Positions 51,825 to 60,797 of a stretch of DNA of 64,000 nt are shown here, piece by piece (position 1 is the stretch's first letter; the number at the start of each line of letters is the position of its first letter). The position numbers and the translations under genes were made by a program. The notes under the pieces are model-generated. The model was not told the origin of the DNA. It did not search any database and saw nothing but the letters and a program-made list of their open reading frames with translations. This stretch comes from Pseudomonas gingeri (GTDB taxonomy: Bacteria; Pseudomonadota; Gammaproteobacteria; Pseudomonadales; Pseudomonadaceae): positions 200,517-264,516 of the forward strand of contig NZ_JACAPR010000014.1 of the NCBI RefSeq assembly GCF_013385635.1, given 5' to 3'.

Positions 51825-52745
51825 ATGAGCAACCCGCTCCCTGGCATCGGTATGGATTCCAGCCCTTCGCAGTTCCTCGCCCGTAAACGCATCGAAAGCC
51901 AGATCAACCTGCCGCAGCTGTTTGCCGCGATTGACGCCGATCCCGGTATCGTCGGGGCCGGCGTGGTCTATATCGACGCCGATTTCAACGTTGTCACCCT
52001 GCGCGAGTTCCAGCCGATCTGCAGCATCAAGCCCAAGCGCATCATCCTGCGCGAGGCGCAGAAGTACATCGCGCCGGTGCAGTTCGCCCAGCAGGTGCAG
52101 GACAATCCCCGAGAGTCGCGCCTGGTCGGCGAGGCGATCAATACCACCTTGTCTTGTACCGGAGCGGTATTGGGCTGGATTGTCGTGCTCAGTGGTTCGG
52201 TTGCGGTTCCCTTCAGTGCCGGCGCCAGTTCGGTGGTCGTGGCCCTGGGGTATACCGCTGCGGCAGCCAGTTCGGTGCAGTGTTTCGCCGGGAGCATCCG
52301 CACTGTGGCGCAAGTGGTCAATCCGGCGTTCAACGATAAGCTGGACAGTGAAGAGTGGTACCAATACGCCTCGATAGGCCTGGATGCAGCCTCTCTGCTG
52401 GGCGTGGGCGCTTCGACCCTGACTACCATAAAACTGGTGAAGGTGGCCAAGGCCACGACCGGTAAAAGCCTGCGTGAAGTGCTGCGCGGACTGACGCGCC
52501 AGGAACGCTCGAAGTTGACCAGGGAACTGCTCAGCATCAACGATCCGCGGCTGACACCGAAGATGCTCAAGCTCAAGCAGCTGGCTGGAGAACTGCCCAA
52601 GCGTTTTACCCCGACCCAACTGAAACATGCCACCGTCACCCAGATCAAGGATTCCCTGGGTGCGGCGATCGGCCTGCTTGGCAGCAGTTTGTCGGGCAAT
52701 GTCAAAACCATTGCCGTTGGCTTGTACGAGGAGTTGGAGGAGTGA
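51825..52745 (+). CDS. Putative pore-forming effector-like protein
   Basis: The 306-residue protein has no signal peptide. After a soluble start of about 105 residues comes a run of small hydrophobic, Gly/Ser/Ala-rich segments (VLGWIVVLSGSVAVPFSAGA, VVVALGYTAAAASSV) and a further one near 190-205 (LDAASLLGVGASTLTTIKLV). The C-terminal 90 residues are basic and helical. A soluble head with glycine-rich membrane segments, and a coupled small membrane protein directly after it, fit pore-forming bacterial effectors with immunity proteins. I cannot assign a named family. The start follows AAGGA and the stop overlaps the next ATG. Confidence 0.65.
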   Translation: MSNPLPGIGMDSSPSQFLARKRIESQINLPQLFAAIDADPGIVGAGVVYIDADFNVVTLREFQPICSIKPKRIILREAQKYIAPVQFAQQVQDNPRESRLVGEAINTTLSCTGAVLGWIVVLSGSVAVPFSAGASSVVVALGYTAAAASSVQCFAGSIRTVAQVVNPAFNDKLDSEEWYQYASIGLDAASLLGVGASTLTTIKLVKVAKATTGKSLREVLRGLTRQERSKLTRELLSINDPRLTPKMLKLKQLAGELPKRFTPTQLKHATVTQIKDSLGAAIGLLGSSLSGNVKTIAVGLYEELEE

Positions 52746-53209
52746 TGGACGACCTGAGTCTGCCGCGTTTTCTGGCACGTTATTTCCCGACCTTTATCGG
52801 CGGTATTTTCTCGGCGCTGTTCTCATTGGCCTGTGCTATCCCCTTGATGGCAGCGTCCTATTTCGCCGGGGCCTCACTCGGTGAGCAAGCGACCTGGTCG
52901 GTCGTGGGCGGCGCGGCGGTGACACTGGTGGTGGTGCACTGCAATTTCATGGTGGTGCGTGGCAGGCCGCAGTGGGTCTGGGGATTGGTCGGGGTACTGG
53001 TGGTGTGCCTGTTGGGCGTATTGCCGACGCTCGAGGATCATCCGCATAAAGTCATCTACGCACTGGCTGTGCTGTTTCCGCTATTGGGCCTGCTGCTGCT
53101 CAACAGCACGCGTCATCGCGAAATGCGCCGCAAGCTCGTCGACATCCGCCACCAGCGCGAAGCCCTGCGCAAGGCCCTCAAGGTCCGGCGCAAGTCACGC
53201 CAGGGCTGA
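52745..53209 (+). CDS. Four-helix membrane protein, candidate immunity protein
   Basis: A 154-residue membrane protein with about four helices: FIGGIFSALFSLACAIPLMA, WSVVGGAAVTLVVVHCNFMV, WVWGLVGVLVVCLLGVLP and VIYALAVLFPLLGLLLL. A basic cytoplasmic tail (RHREMRRKLVDIRHQREALR) follows. The ATG shares its A with the TGA of the upstream gene, and GAGGAG at the 3' end of that gene is its ribosome site, so synthesis is coupled. Immunity proteins against pore-forming effectors are usually small multi-pass membrane proteins with this layout. The role is inference. Confidence 0.65.
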   Translation: MDDLSLPRFLARYFPTFIGGIFSALFSLACAIPLMAASYFAGASLGEQATWSVVGGAAVTLVVVHCNFMVVRGRPQWVWGLVGVLVVCLLGVLPTLEDHPHKVIYALAVLFPLLGLLLLNSTRHREMRRKLVDIRHQREALRKALKVRRKSRQG

Positions 53210-53385
53210 TGTCCGGGCGTTCGCCCCGTTTCTGTGCGACTCTCTGCACTACGCCCTCAAGCTGGCGCCATTCTGGTGCTGTGCTTAGCTGAGCGAGCAC
53301 GACTCACGCCGAAAGCGCAGGACTTGCCCGGGTGGCATAAGTCTTGCGCGCACAGGTATAAGCCCAGGCTCGCAGGAGGCACGCC

Positions 53386-56300
53386 GTGTCGATCCATGTC
53401 GCATTGCACCATGTCACGCATTACCGCTATGAGCGCGCCGTCGAGCTCGGCCCGCAGATCGTTCGCCTGCGTCCGGCGCCCCATAGCCGCACGCGGATTC
53501 TTTCCTATGCGCTGAAGGTTGCGCCCGAGCAGCATTTCATCAATTGGCAGCAGGACCCCCAGGGCAACTACCTGGCGCGGCTGGTGTTCCCGGAAAAGAC
53601 CGACGAATTGCGCATCGAGGTCGACCTGGTCGCCGAGATGGCGGTGTTCAATCCGTTCGACTTTTTCCTCGAGCCCTACGCCGAGAAGATCCCGTTTGCC
53701 TACGCGGCCGATGAAAAGCACGAGCTGATGCCCTATCTGGAGAAGCTGCCGCTGACGCCCAGGTTCAAGGCCTATCTCGACGGCATCGACCTGACGCCCA
53801 AGCCCAGCGTGGATTTCCTGGTGGCCCTCAACCAGCGCCTGAGCGAGGACATCGGCTACCTGATCCGCATGGAGCCCGGCGTACAGACGCCCGAATACAC
53901 CCTGGAAGCGGCGTCCGGCTCCTGCCGCGACTCGGCCTGGCTGCTGGTGCAACTGCTGCGTCACCTGGGCCTGGCGGCACGTTTTGTCTCCGGCTACCTG
54001 ATCCAGCTGACCGCCGATGTGAAGGCCCTGGACGGTCCGTCCGGGACCGAGGTCGACTTCACCGACCTGCACGCCTGGTGCGAAGTCTATCTGCCGGGTG
54101 CCGGCTGGATCGGCCTGGACGCCACCTCCGGGCTGTTTGCCGGGGAAGGGCATATCCCGTTGGCCTGCAGCCCCGACCCTTCGTCAGCGGCGCCCATCAG
54201 CGGCCTGGTGGAGCCCTGCGAGTCCGAGTTCAGCCACGAAATGGCGGTGGAGCGGATCTGGGAGGCGCCCCGCGTCACCAAGCCCTACACCGAAGAGCAA
54301 TGGCTGGCGATCCAGTCCCTCGGGCGACAGATCGACGCGGACCTGCTCGAAGGCGACGTGCGTCTGACCATGGGTGGCGAGCCGACCTTTGTTTCCATCG
54401 ACGATCCCGATGGCGCCGAGTGGAACACCGCGGCCCTGGGCCCGGACAAGCGTCGGTTGTCCGCCGAACTGTTCCAGCGCATGCGCCAGCGTTATGCCCC
54501 GCAAGGCCTGGTGCACTTCGGCCAGGGCAAGTGGTACCCGGGCGAACAACTGCCGCGCTGGTCGTTGAATTGCTACTGGCGTCGCGACGGCGTACCAATC
54601 TGGCACAACAGCGCATTGATCGCCGACGAGCAGCAAGACTACGGCGCCGACGGCGACATGGCCGGGCGTTTTCTCGCCAGTGTCGCCGAGCGTCTGAAGC
54701 TGCCGGGCCGTTTTGTCTTCCCGGCCTACGAGGACAATTTCTACTACCTGTGGCGTGAGGGGCAGTTGCCGATCAACGTCAGCGCCGAAGATCCGCGCTT
54801 GGGCGACGAACTGGAGCGCGCGCGCCTGCGCAAGGTGTTCTCCCAGGGCCTCGACAAGGTGATCGGCCAGGTCCTGCCACTGGCGCGCACCGCCGCCAAT
54901 GATCGCTGGCAGAGCGGGCGCTGGTACCTGCGGGACGCGCATTGCCGGCTGGTGCCGGGGGACTCTCCGCTGGGCTACCGCCTGCCGCTGGCGTCCCAGC
55001 CCTGGGTAACGGCGGCGGAATACCCGTTTGTACACCCGCTCGATCCGAACCAGGACCTGCCCGAGCTGCCCGGCACCGAGGCGCTCAAGACCCACGGCGC
55101 GCCTGCGCAGACCGACGAGCGTGTACCGCAGATCGATCAGTCGGCGAACTGGCTGACCCGGACCGCCTTGTGCGCCGAGGCACGGGAAGGCCGCCTGTAC
55201 CTGTTCATGCCGCCGCTGGAGCGGGTCGAGGACTATCTGGAGCTGGTCGGCGCCATCGAAGCCACCGCCGAAGAGCTGCATTGCCCGGTGCTCCTGGAGG
55301 GCTACGAGCCGCCCGCCGACAGCCGTCTGGCGAACTTCCGGGTGACCCCGGATCCGGGAGTGATCGAGGTCAATGTGCAGCCGTCCGCGAGCTGGGACGA
55401 GTTGGTCGAACGCACCGAGTTCCTCTACGAAGAGGCGCGCCAGACCCGCCTGACCACCGAGAAATTCATGATCGACGGGCGCCACACCGGCACCGGTGGT
55501 GGCAATCACTTTGTCCTCGGCGGCGCGACCCCGGCCGATTCGCCGTTCCTGCGGCGTCCCGACCTGCTGCGCAGCCTGATCAGCTACTGGCATAACCACC
55601 CGTCGCTGTCCTACCTGTTTTCCGGGCTGTTTATCGGCCCGACCTCCCAGGCGCCAAGGGTGGACGAGGCGCGCAACGATTCGCTGTACGAACTGGAAAT
55701 CGCCTTTGCCCAGATGCCCGCGCCGGGCGAAGAGTGCCCGCCCTGGCTGGTGGACCGGCTGCTGCGCAACCTGCTGATCGATGTGACCGGCAACACCCAC
55801 CGTGCCGAGTTCTGCATCGACAAGCTCTACTCGCCGGACGGCGCCACCGGGCGTCTCGGTCTGCTGGAATTGCGCGCCTTTGAAATGCCGCCCCATGCGC
55901 GCATGAGCCTGACCCAGCAACTGTTGCTGCGGGCGCTGGTGGCGCGGTTCTGGCGCGAGCCCTATGCACCGCCGAAGCTGGCGCGCTGGGGCACCGAGCT
56001 GCATGACCGCTTCCTGTTGCCGCACTTTATCGAGCAGGATTTCGCCGATGTAATCGTCGACCTCAATGCCGCCGGCTACCCCCTGCGTGCCGAGTGGTTT
56101 GCCGCGCACCTGGAGTTCCGCTTCCCGAAAGTCGGCGACTACGCGGTCAACGGCATCGAGCTGGAAGTGCGCCAGGCCCTCGAACCCTGGCATGTGCTGG
56201 GCGAGGAGGGCGCGGTCGGCGGCACGGTGCGGTATGTCGATTCGTCCCTGGAGCGCTTGCAGGTCAAGCTCAACGGCTTGCCGCCGCAGCGTTACCTGCT

Positions 56301-56661
56301 GACCTGCAACGGTATCCCGGTGCCGTTGCAGCCGACGGGGCGGGTCGGCGAGTTCGTCGCCGGCGTGCGTTATCGCGCCTGGCAACCGGCCAACTGCCTG
56401 CAACCGACCATCCCGGTGCACGCGCCGTTGGTGTTCGACCTGCTGGACACCTGGATGCAGCGCTCCCTCGGCGGTTGCCAGTACCACGTCGCTCATCCGG
56501 GCGGGCGCAACTACGAGACGCTGCCGGTGAACGCCAACGAGGCGGAGAGCCGCCGCATGGCGCGCTTCTTCCGCCTTGGCCACACCCCGGGCGTGCTGGA
56601 GGTCCCGCTGTTGAAGATCAACGATGAACTGCCGATGACGCTGGATCTGCGCCACACATAA
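53386..56661 (+). CDS. Transglutaminase-like / DUF2126 protein
   Basis: A 1091-residue two-part protein. Residues 1-290 are a bacterial transglutaminase-like domain with beta-rich N-terminal part (HHVTHYRYERAVELGPQIVR) and a complete cysteine-protease-like triad: Cys180 in GSCRDSAWLLVQLL, His229 in DLHAWCEVYLP, Asp245 in GLDATSGL. Residues about 300-1090 match DUF2126 (LTMGGEPTFVSIDDPDG, MIDGRHTGTGGGNHFVLGGA), a domain related to glutamine-synthetase/COOH-NH2 ligase folds in published comparative work. The three-gene set with ATP-grasp/alpha-E and a second transglutaminase is widespread and thought to make or trim peptides. Actual substrate unknown. GCAGGAGG precedes the GTG start. Confidence 0.88.
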   Translation: MSIHVALHHVTHYRYERAVELGPQIVRLRPAPHSRTRILSYALKVAPEQHFINWQQDPQGNYLARLVFPEKTDELRIEVDLVAEMAVFNPFDFFLEPYAEKIPFAYAADEKHELMPYLEKLPLTPRFKAYLDGIDLTPKPSVDFLVALNQRLSEDIGYLIRMEPGVQTPEYTLEAASGSCRDSAWLLVQLLRHLGLAARFVSGYLIQLTADVKALDGPSGTEVDFTDLHAWCEVYLPGAGWIGLDATSGLFAGEGHIPLACSPDPSSAAPISGLVEPCESEFSHEMAVERIWEAPRVTKPYTEEQWLAIQSLGRQIDADLLEGDVRLTMGGEPTFVSIDDPDGAEWNTAALGPDKRRLSAELFQRMRQRYAPQGLVHFGQGKWYPGEQLPRWSLNCYWRRDGVPIWHNSALIADEQQDYGADGDMAGRFLASVAERLKLPGRFVFPAYEDNFYYLWREGQLPINVSAEDPRLGDELERARLRKVFSQGLDKVIGQVLPLARTAANDRWQSGRWYLRDAHCRLVPGDSPLGYRLPLASQPWVTAAEYPFVHPLDPNQDLPELPGTEALKTHGAPAQTDERVPQIDQSANWLTRTALCAEAREGRLYLFMPPLERVEDYLELVGAIEATAEELHCPVLLEGYEPPADSRLANFRVTPDPGVIEVNVQPSASWDELVERTEFLYEEARQTRLTTEKFMIDGRHTGTGGGNHFVLGGATPADSPFLRRPDLLRSLISYWHNHPSLSYLFSGLFIGPTSQAPRVDEARNDSLYELEIAFAQMPAPGEECPPWLVDRLLRNLLIDVTGNTHRAEFCIDKLYSPDGATGRLGLLELRAFEMPPHARMSLTQQLLLRALVARFWREPYAPPKLARWGTELHDRFLLPHFIEQDFADVIVDLNAAGYPLRAEWFAAHLEFRFPKVGDYAVNGIELEVRQALEPWHVLGEEGAVGGTVRYVDSSLERLQVKLNGLPPQRYLLTCNGIPVPLQPTGRVGEFVAGVRYRAWQPANCLQPTIPVHAPLVFDLLDTWMQRSLGGCQYHVAHPGGRNYETLPVNANEAESRRMARFFRLGHTPGVLEVPLLKINDELPMTLDLRHT

Positions 56662-56748
56662 GCCTGACAGGGCGCACGGAGTTTTCGCATATCCGTGCGT
56701 CACATGTCTGCGTTAACCTGACTTCCCTTGCCGTCTGCCGAGCTTTCC

Positions 56749-59235
56749 ATGCCTGACCTGCTTGACCGCTACCCGCTGACACCGGGTACCTATCACGAAC
56801 TGCTGGACGACAGTGGCGCGGTCCGTGCGCACTGGCAGCCGCTGTTCGACCAACTGCAGCGCAGCACGCCGGCGCAACTGGCTCAGCGCCAGGCCCTGCT
56901 GGCCCGGCAGATCCAGGAAAACGGCGTGACCTACAACGTCTATGCCGACCCCAAGGGCGCCGATCGGCCCTGGGAACTCGACCTGCTCCCGCATATCATT
57001 CCGGCCGACGAGTGGCAGCAGGTGGCCGCGGGAATCGCCCAGCGCGCGCGCCTGCTCAATGCCGTACTGGCGGACCTGTATGGCCCGCAGACGCTGATTC
57101 GCGATGGCCTGCTGCCGGCTGAACTGGTGTTCGGCCACAACAATTTCCTCTGGCCCTGCCAGGGTATCCGGCCGCCCGATGGCGCCTTCCTGCACCTGTT
57201 CGCGGTGGATCTGGCTCGGACCCCCGACGGGCGCTGGTGGGTCACGGCGGACCGCACCCAGGCACCTTCCGGGGCCGGCTATGCCCTGGAGAACCGCACC
57301 ATCGTCTCGCGGGCTTTCCCCGACCTGTACCGCGATCTGCGGGTACATCACCTGGCCGGTTTTTTCCGTACCCTGCAGGAGACCCTGGTACGCCAGGCAC
57401 CCAGCGATGCCGAAGCGCCGCTGGTGGTGCTGCTGACCCCGGGGCGTTTCAACGAAAGCTATTTCGAGCACCTCTACCTGGCCCGCCAGTTGGGTTATCC
57501 GCTGGTGGAGGGCGGCGACCTGACCGTGCGCGACGCCACGGTCTATCTGAAGACCTTGAGCGGTCTGCAGCGGGTCCACGCGATCATGCGCCGGCTGGAC
57601 GACGATTTCTGCGATCCGCTGGAGCTGCGCACCGATTCGGCCCTGGGCGTGCCCGGCCTGCTGGAAGCGGTGCGCCAGGGCCGGGTGCTGGTGGCCAACG
57701 CCCTGGGCAGTGGCGTGCTGGAGTCGCCCGGCCTGTTGGGTTTCCTGCCGAAGATCAATCAGCATCTGTTTGGCGAAGAACTGCTCCTGCCGTCCATCGC
57801 CACCTGGTGGTGCGGTGAGGCGCCGGTACTGGCCCAGGCCCTGGAAAAACTGCCGGAGCTGCTGATCAAGCCGGCCTTTCCGTCCCAGAGCTTCGTCCCG
57901 GTGTTCGGTCGCGATCTCGACGAGACGCAGCGCCAGGCCCTGGCCGAGCGGATGCGGGCGCGGCCTTACGCCTATGTCGCCCAGGAGCTGGCGCAGCTGT
58001 CTCATGCGCCGATCTGGCAGGAGCAGGACGGCAGCCTGCAACCCCGGGCCATCGGTATGCGGGTCTATGCGGTTGCCAGCACCGACGGTTATCGGGTGCT
58101 GCCCGGCGGCCTGACGCGGGTTGCGGCCGAAGCTGATGCCGAGGTGGTGTCGATGCAACGCGGCGGGGCGAGCAAGGACACCTGGGTCCTCAGCGAACGC
58201 ATGCCGAGCGGCGAACAATGGCGTGCCCAGCGTTCCCTTGGCGTGCACGACCTGGTGCGGCGCGACCCCTACCTGCCGTCGCGGGTGGTGGAAAACCTGT
58301 TCTGGTTCGGGCGTTACTGCGAGCGCTGCGATGACAGCGCGCGGCTGCTGCGGATCATGCTCGCGCGGTATGTCGACGGCGACGACCCGCAAGCCCTGCA
58401 AGCGGCGGTCGACCTCGGTGAAAGCCTGATGCTGCTGCCGGACGAAGGCGAACTGCCGGAGCGCCTGCTGGCGGCCTTGCTCGGTGATGACTGGCATTTC
58501 AGCCTGCGGGCCAACCTGCAGCGCTTGCAGTGGGCGGCCTCGCAGGTGCGCGGCAAGCTGTCACGGGAAAACTGGCAGGCGCTGGTGGAGTTGCAACGCG
58601 AAGCCCTGAGCCTGGAAACCGAAGCCCCGGATTTTGGTGAACTGCTGGATTTCCTCAACCGGCTGGTGATGTCCCTGGCGGCGTTGTCCGGCTTTGCCCT
58701 GGACGACATGACCCGCGACGAAGGCTGGCGTTTCCTGATGATCGGGCGGCGTATCGAGCGCCTGCAATTTCTCAGCAGCAGCCTGGCGGCGTTCCTGCGC
58801 GGCATCGCGGTGTTCGACCAGGCCGGCCTGGAGTGGCTGCTGGAGCTGGGCAACAGCAGCATCACCTACCGTTCCCGCTACCTGGCGGTACCGCAGTTGA
58901 TCCCGGTGCTCGATCTGTTGCTGCTCGATGAACAGAACCCCCACGCGGTGTTGTTCCAACTGAAACTGGTGAGCCGCACCTTGCGCCGCCTCAACGACGA
59001 CTTCGGCGTGCCGCGTGAGTTGGGCCTGACTCAGTTGGTGGAGCGCCTGGCCCGGTTCGACCTGGGCAACCTGGAGGGCGCGCTGTTCGGCGAGAGCGGT
59101 GTGCGCGAGGTGCTCGACGGTCTGGCCGAGCTGTTGCAGGAGGTCGCCGATGCCAGCGGCCAGGTGTCCGACCGCCTGGCCTTGCGGCATTTCGCCCATG
59201 TCGATGATATCAGCCAGCAGACGGTGTCCGTGTGA
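56749..59235 (+). CDS. Circularly permuted ATP-grasp / alpha-E fusion protein
   Basis: An 828-residue fusion. The N-terminal 480 residues are a circularly permuted type 2 ATP-grasp domain (VTYNVYADPKGADRPWELDL, FVPVFGRDLDE, AGYALENRTIVSRAFPDLY), expected to form an amide or peptide bond with ATP. The C-terminal 310 residues are the helical alpha-E domain (VVENLFWFGRYCERCDDSAR, LVSRTLRRLNDDFG). In many bacteria these are separate genes. A TTG at 56728 is in frame; ATG 56749 is preferred because MPDLLDRYPLTPG is the expected N-terminus. It overlaps the next gene by one base. Confidence 0.88.
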   Translation: MPDLLDRYPLTPGTYHELLDDSGAVRAHWQPLFDQLQRSTPAQLAQRQALLARQIQENGVTYNVYADPKGADRPWELDLLPHIIPADEWQQVAAGIAQRARLLNAVLADLYGPQTLIRDGLLPAELVFGHNNFLWPCQGIRPPDGAFLHLFAVDLARTPDGRWWVTADRTQAPSGAGYALENRTIVSRAFPDLYRDLRVHHLAGFFRTLQETLVRQAPSDAEAPLVVLLTPGRFNESYFEHLYLARQLGYPLVEGGDLTVRDATVYLKTLSGLQRVHAIMRRLDDDFCDPLELRTDSALGVPGLLEAVRQGRVLVANALGSGVLESPGLLGFLPKINQHLFGEELLLPSIATWWCGEAPVLAQALEKLPELLIKPAFPSQSFVPVFGRDLDETQRQALAERMRARPYAYVAQELAQLSHAPIWQEQDGSLQPRAIGMRVYAVASTDGYRVLPGGLTRVAAEADAEVVSMQRGGASKDTWVLSERMPSGEQWRAQRSLGVHDLVRRDPYLPSRVVENLFWFGRYCERCDDSARLLRIMLARYVDGDDPQALQAAVDLGESLMLLPDEGELPERLLAALLGDDWHFSLRANLQRLQWAASQVRGKLSRENWQALVELQREALSLETEAPDFGELLDFLNRLVMSLAALSGFALDDMTRDEGWRFLMIGRRIERLQFLSSSLAAFLRGIAVFDQAGLEWLLELGNSSITYRSRYLAVPQLIPVLDLLLLDEQNPHAVLFQLKLVSRTLRRLNDDFGVPRELGLTQLVERLARFDLGNLEGALFGESGVREVLDGLAELLQEVADASGQVSDRLALRHFAHVDDISQQTVSV

Positions 59236-60143
59236 TGAGTGCCCAGTACCAGATCTTCCACGACACCCACTATCACTACGACAGCCCGGTGTCCCTCGCC
59301 CAGCAGTTGGCGCATCTGTGGCCGCGCGCCTGCGACTGGCAGCGTTGCAGCGCGCGGACATTGCAGATCAGTCCCGAGCCGACCTCGCGGCGTGATGAAC
59401 TGGATGTCTTCGGCAACCCGCTGACCCGGTTGGCCTTCGAGCGGCCCCATGATGAATTGCTGGTCAATGCCTGCCTGACGGTGGAAGTGCTGGCGCGGCC
59501 GACGCTGGACTTCAACGGCTCGCCGGCCTGGGAAGAGACACGCAATGCGCTGACCTACAGCAGTCAGCCGGTGACGGCCGAGTTACTGGAGGCCTGCCGC
59601 TATCGCTTCGAGTCACCCTATGTGCACCTGAAGAAAAGCTTCGTCGAGTTCTCCGAGAGCTGCTTTGCGCCGGGAAGCCCGTTGCTGGTGGGTGTGCAGG
59701 CCCTGATGGAGAAGATTTTCCACGAGTTCACCTTCGATGCCGAAGCGACCCAGGTCGCCACGCCGCTGGTGGAAGTACTGGAACGGCGGCGCGGGGTCTG
59801 CCAGGACTTCGCCCACCTGATGCTCGCCTGCCTGCGTTCGCGCGGATTGGCGGCGCGCTATATCAGCGGCTACCTGTTGACTCAGCCGCCACCCGGCCAG
59901 CCCCGTCTGATTGGCGCCGATGCCTCGCATGCCTGGGTGTCGGTGTTCTGTCCGGTGCTGGGCTGGGTGGATTTCGATCCGACCAACAATGTGCAGCCGG
60001 CACTGGAGCACATCACCCTGGCCTGGGGCCGGGACTTCTCCGATGTGTCGCCGTTGCGGGGGGTGATTCTGGGGGGCGGCAGCCATGACCCGGAAGTGCG
60101 GGTGACGGTGATGCCGGTGGGTGAGGTCGGGCTTTCCTGCTGA
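59235..60143 (+). CDS. Transglutaminase family protein
   Basis: A 302-residue stand-alone transglutaminase-like protein, likely acting with its two upstream neighbours. The N-terminal beta domain (YQIFHDTHYHYDSPVSLAQQ) is followed by the core with Cys189 in RRGVCQDFAHLML, His232 in DASHAWVSVF and Asp248 in WVDFDPTNN. All three catalytic positions are present, so the enzyme should be active as a protease or transglutaminase. The ATG overlaps the stop of the ATP-grasp gene (TGATG). No signal peptide, so a cytoplasmic substrate is likely. Confidence 0.9.
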   Translation: MSAQYQIFHDTHYHYDSPVSLAQQLAHLWPRACDWQRCSARTLQISPEPTSRRDELDVFGNPLTRLAFERPHDELLVNACLTVEVLARPTLDFNGSPAWEETRNALTYSSQPVTAELLEACRYRFESPYVHLKKSFVEFSESCFAPGSPLLVGVQALMEKIFHEFTFDAEATQVATPLVEVLERRRGVCQDFAHLMLACLRSRGLAARYISGYLLTQPPPGQPRLIGADASHAWVSVFCPVLGWVDFDPTNNVQPALEHITLAWGRDFSDVSPLRGVILGGGSHDPEVRVTVMPVGEVGLSC

Positions 60144-60152
60144 TCAAGCACC

Positions 60153-60268
60153 TGTGGGAGGGGGCTTGCCCCCGAAGCTTTTGATCGTTCCCACGCTCGG
60201 CGTGGTAACGCCTCGCTGGACGCTCCGCGTCCGCTTCAAAAGCTTCGCGGGCAAGCCCGCTCCCACAA
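60153..60268. repeat. REP pair with a nested GATCGTTCCCACGCT element
   Basis: GTGGGAGGGGGCTTGCC at 60154 and GGGCAAGCCCGCTCCCAC ending near 60267 form an inverted REP pair. Their inner flanks AGCTTTTGA and TCAAAAGCT also pair. Between them lies a truncated copy of the element that opens with GATCGTTCCCACGCT (60184-60232). It appears that one repeat family sits inside the other. This accounts for most of the gap between the transglutaminase gene and the 57-residue ORF. Confidence 0.75.
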
Positions 60269-60288
60269 CAAGCCTTGATCCGATGGTC

Positions 60289-60462
60289 TCAGGCGTCCGG
60301 CGCCTGCTCTTTTTCTTCAGCGCCTTCAACGGTATCGCTTTGCGCTTCGGGGTTCAGCAACGCTTCGGCCTCGGCTTTCTTGCGTTGCAGCTTTTCCTCT
60401 TTCTTCTGTTCCTTGGCCAGGTCTCGTTGACGTTTGGCGAAGGAGTAATTGGGTTTGGCCAT
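60289..60462 (-). CDS. 57-residue highly charged conserved-type small protein
   Basis: On the minus strand an ATG at 60462 follows AGAGGAT (good ribosome site, 6 bases away) and runs 57 codons to TGA. The protein starts MAKPNYSFAKRQRDLAKEQK and continues with a Lys/Glu-rich helix, then an acidic tail. Charged small proteins with an MAKPNYxFAKRQRELAKK-type start are common in proteobacteria and have no settled function. Codon use is like that of the neighbouring genes. It ends at the repeat region. Confidence 0.8.
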   Translation of the reverse strand: MAKPNYSFAKRQRDLAKEQKKEEKLQRKKAEAEALLNPEAQSDTVEGAEEKEQAPDA

Positions 60463-60600
60463 GGGCGATCCTCTGGGGTCGAAGGTGAGGTTGAGCGGCG
60501 CGTATTCTGCCTGTGTTCGTCACGCAGCACACGTAACAATGACACTGGAATCAGCGGGCTCGACCTCCAGAGTAAAGGCTGGCCGACCAGGCTCCAAGCT

Positions 60601-60690
60601 TTAACGCTCGCGCACTGGCGTTTCGCAGGTGCCGCAGGCACCGCAGGCGTAGGCGGCGAGCAAGCTGTACAGCAGGCTGTTGAGAGGCAT
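60601..60690 (-). CDS. 29-residue Cys-rich micro-ORF
   Basis: Minus-strand ATG at 60690, preceded by GGAG eight bases upstream. The peptide is 29 residues: a hydrophobic start (MPLNSLLYSLLAAYA) and then CGACGTCETP. The Cys-x2-Cys-x2-Cys cluster could bind metal, or the first part could insert in the membrane. Evidence is the ribosome site and the unusual composition only; conservation was not testable here. Confidence 0.4.
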   Translation of the reverse strand: MPLNSLLYSLLAAYACGACGTCETPVRER

Positions 60691-60781
60691 GGCAGACGCT
60701 CCGGTAGATGGCGATGGACTAATGTTAGGCCGCGCCGGTTCGTCTGGCTGGTTGATTGTATCCATCGAGGCGATAGCTTAG

Positions 60782-60795
60782 GATTGTATACAATC
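60782..60795. promoter_or_regulatory. Perfect 14-bp palindrome, candidate operator (GntR/FCD type)
   Basis: GATTGTATACAATC reads the same on both strands. A degenerate partner (GATTGTATCCATC) starts at 60754, 28 bases away. TTGTATACAA-type palindromes are typical of FCD-class GntR regulators. It lies between the micro-ORF (minus) and azurin (plus), next to the candidate ANR box. Confidence 0.45.
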
Positions 60796-60797
60796 TG

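Noticed and set aside
54184..56703. 839-codon minus-strand frame opposite the transglutaminase-DUF2126 gene
   Set aside because: Shadow frame caused by high GC at third positions; translation shows no fold signature.
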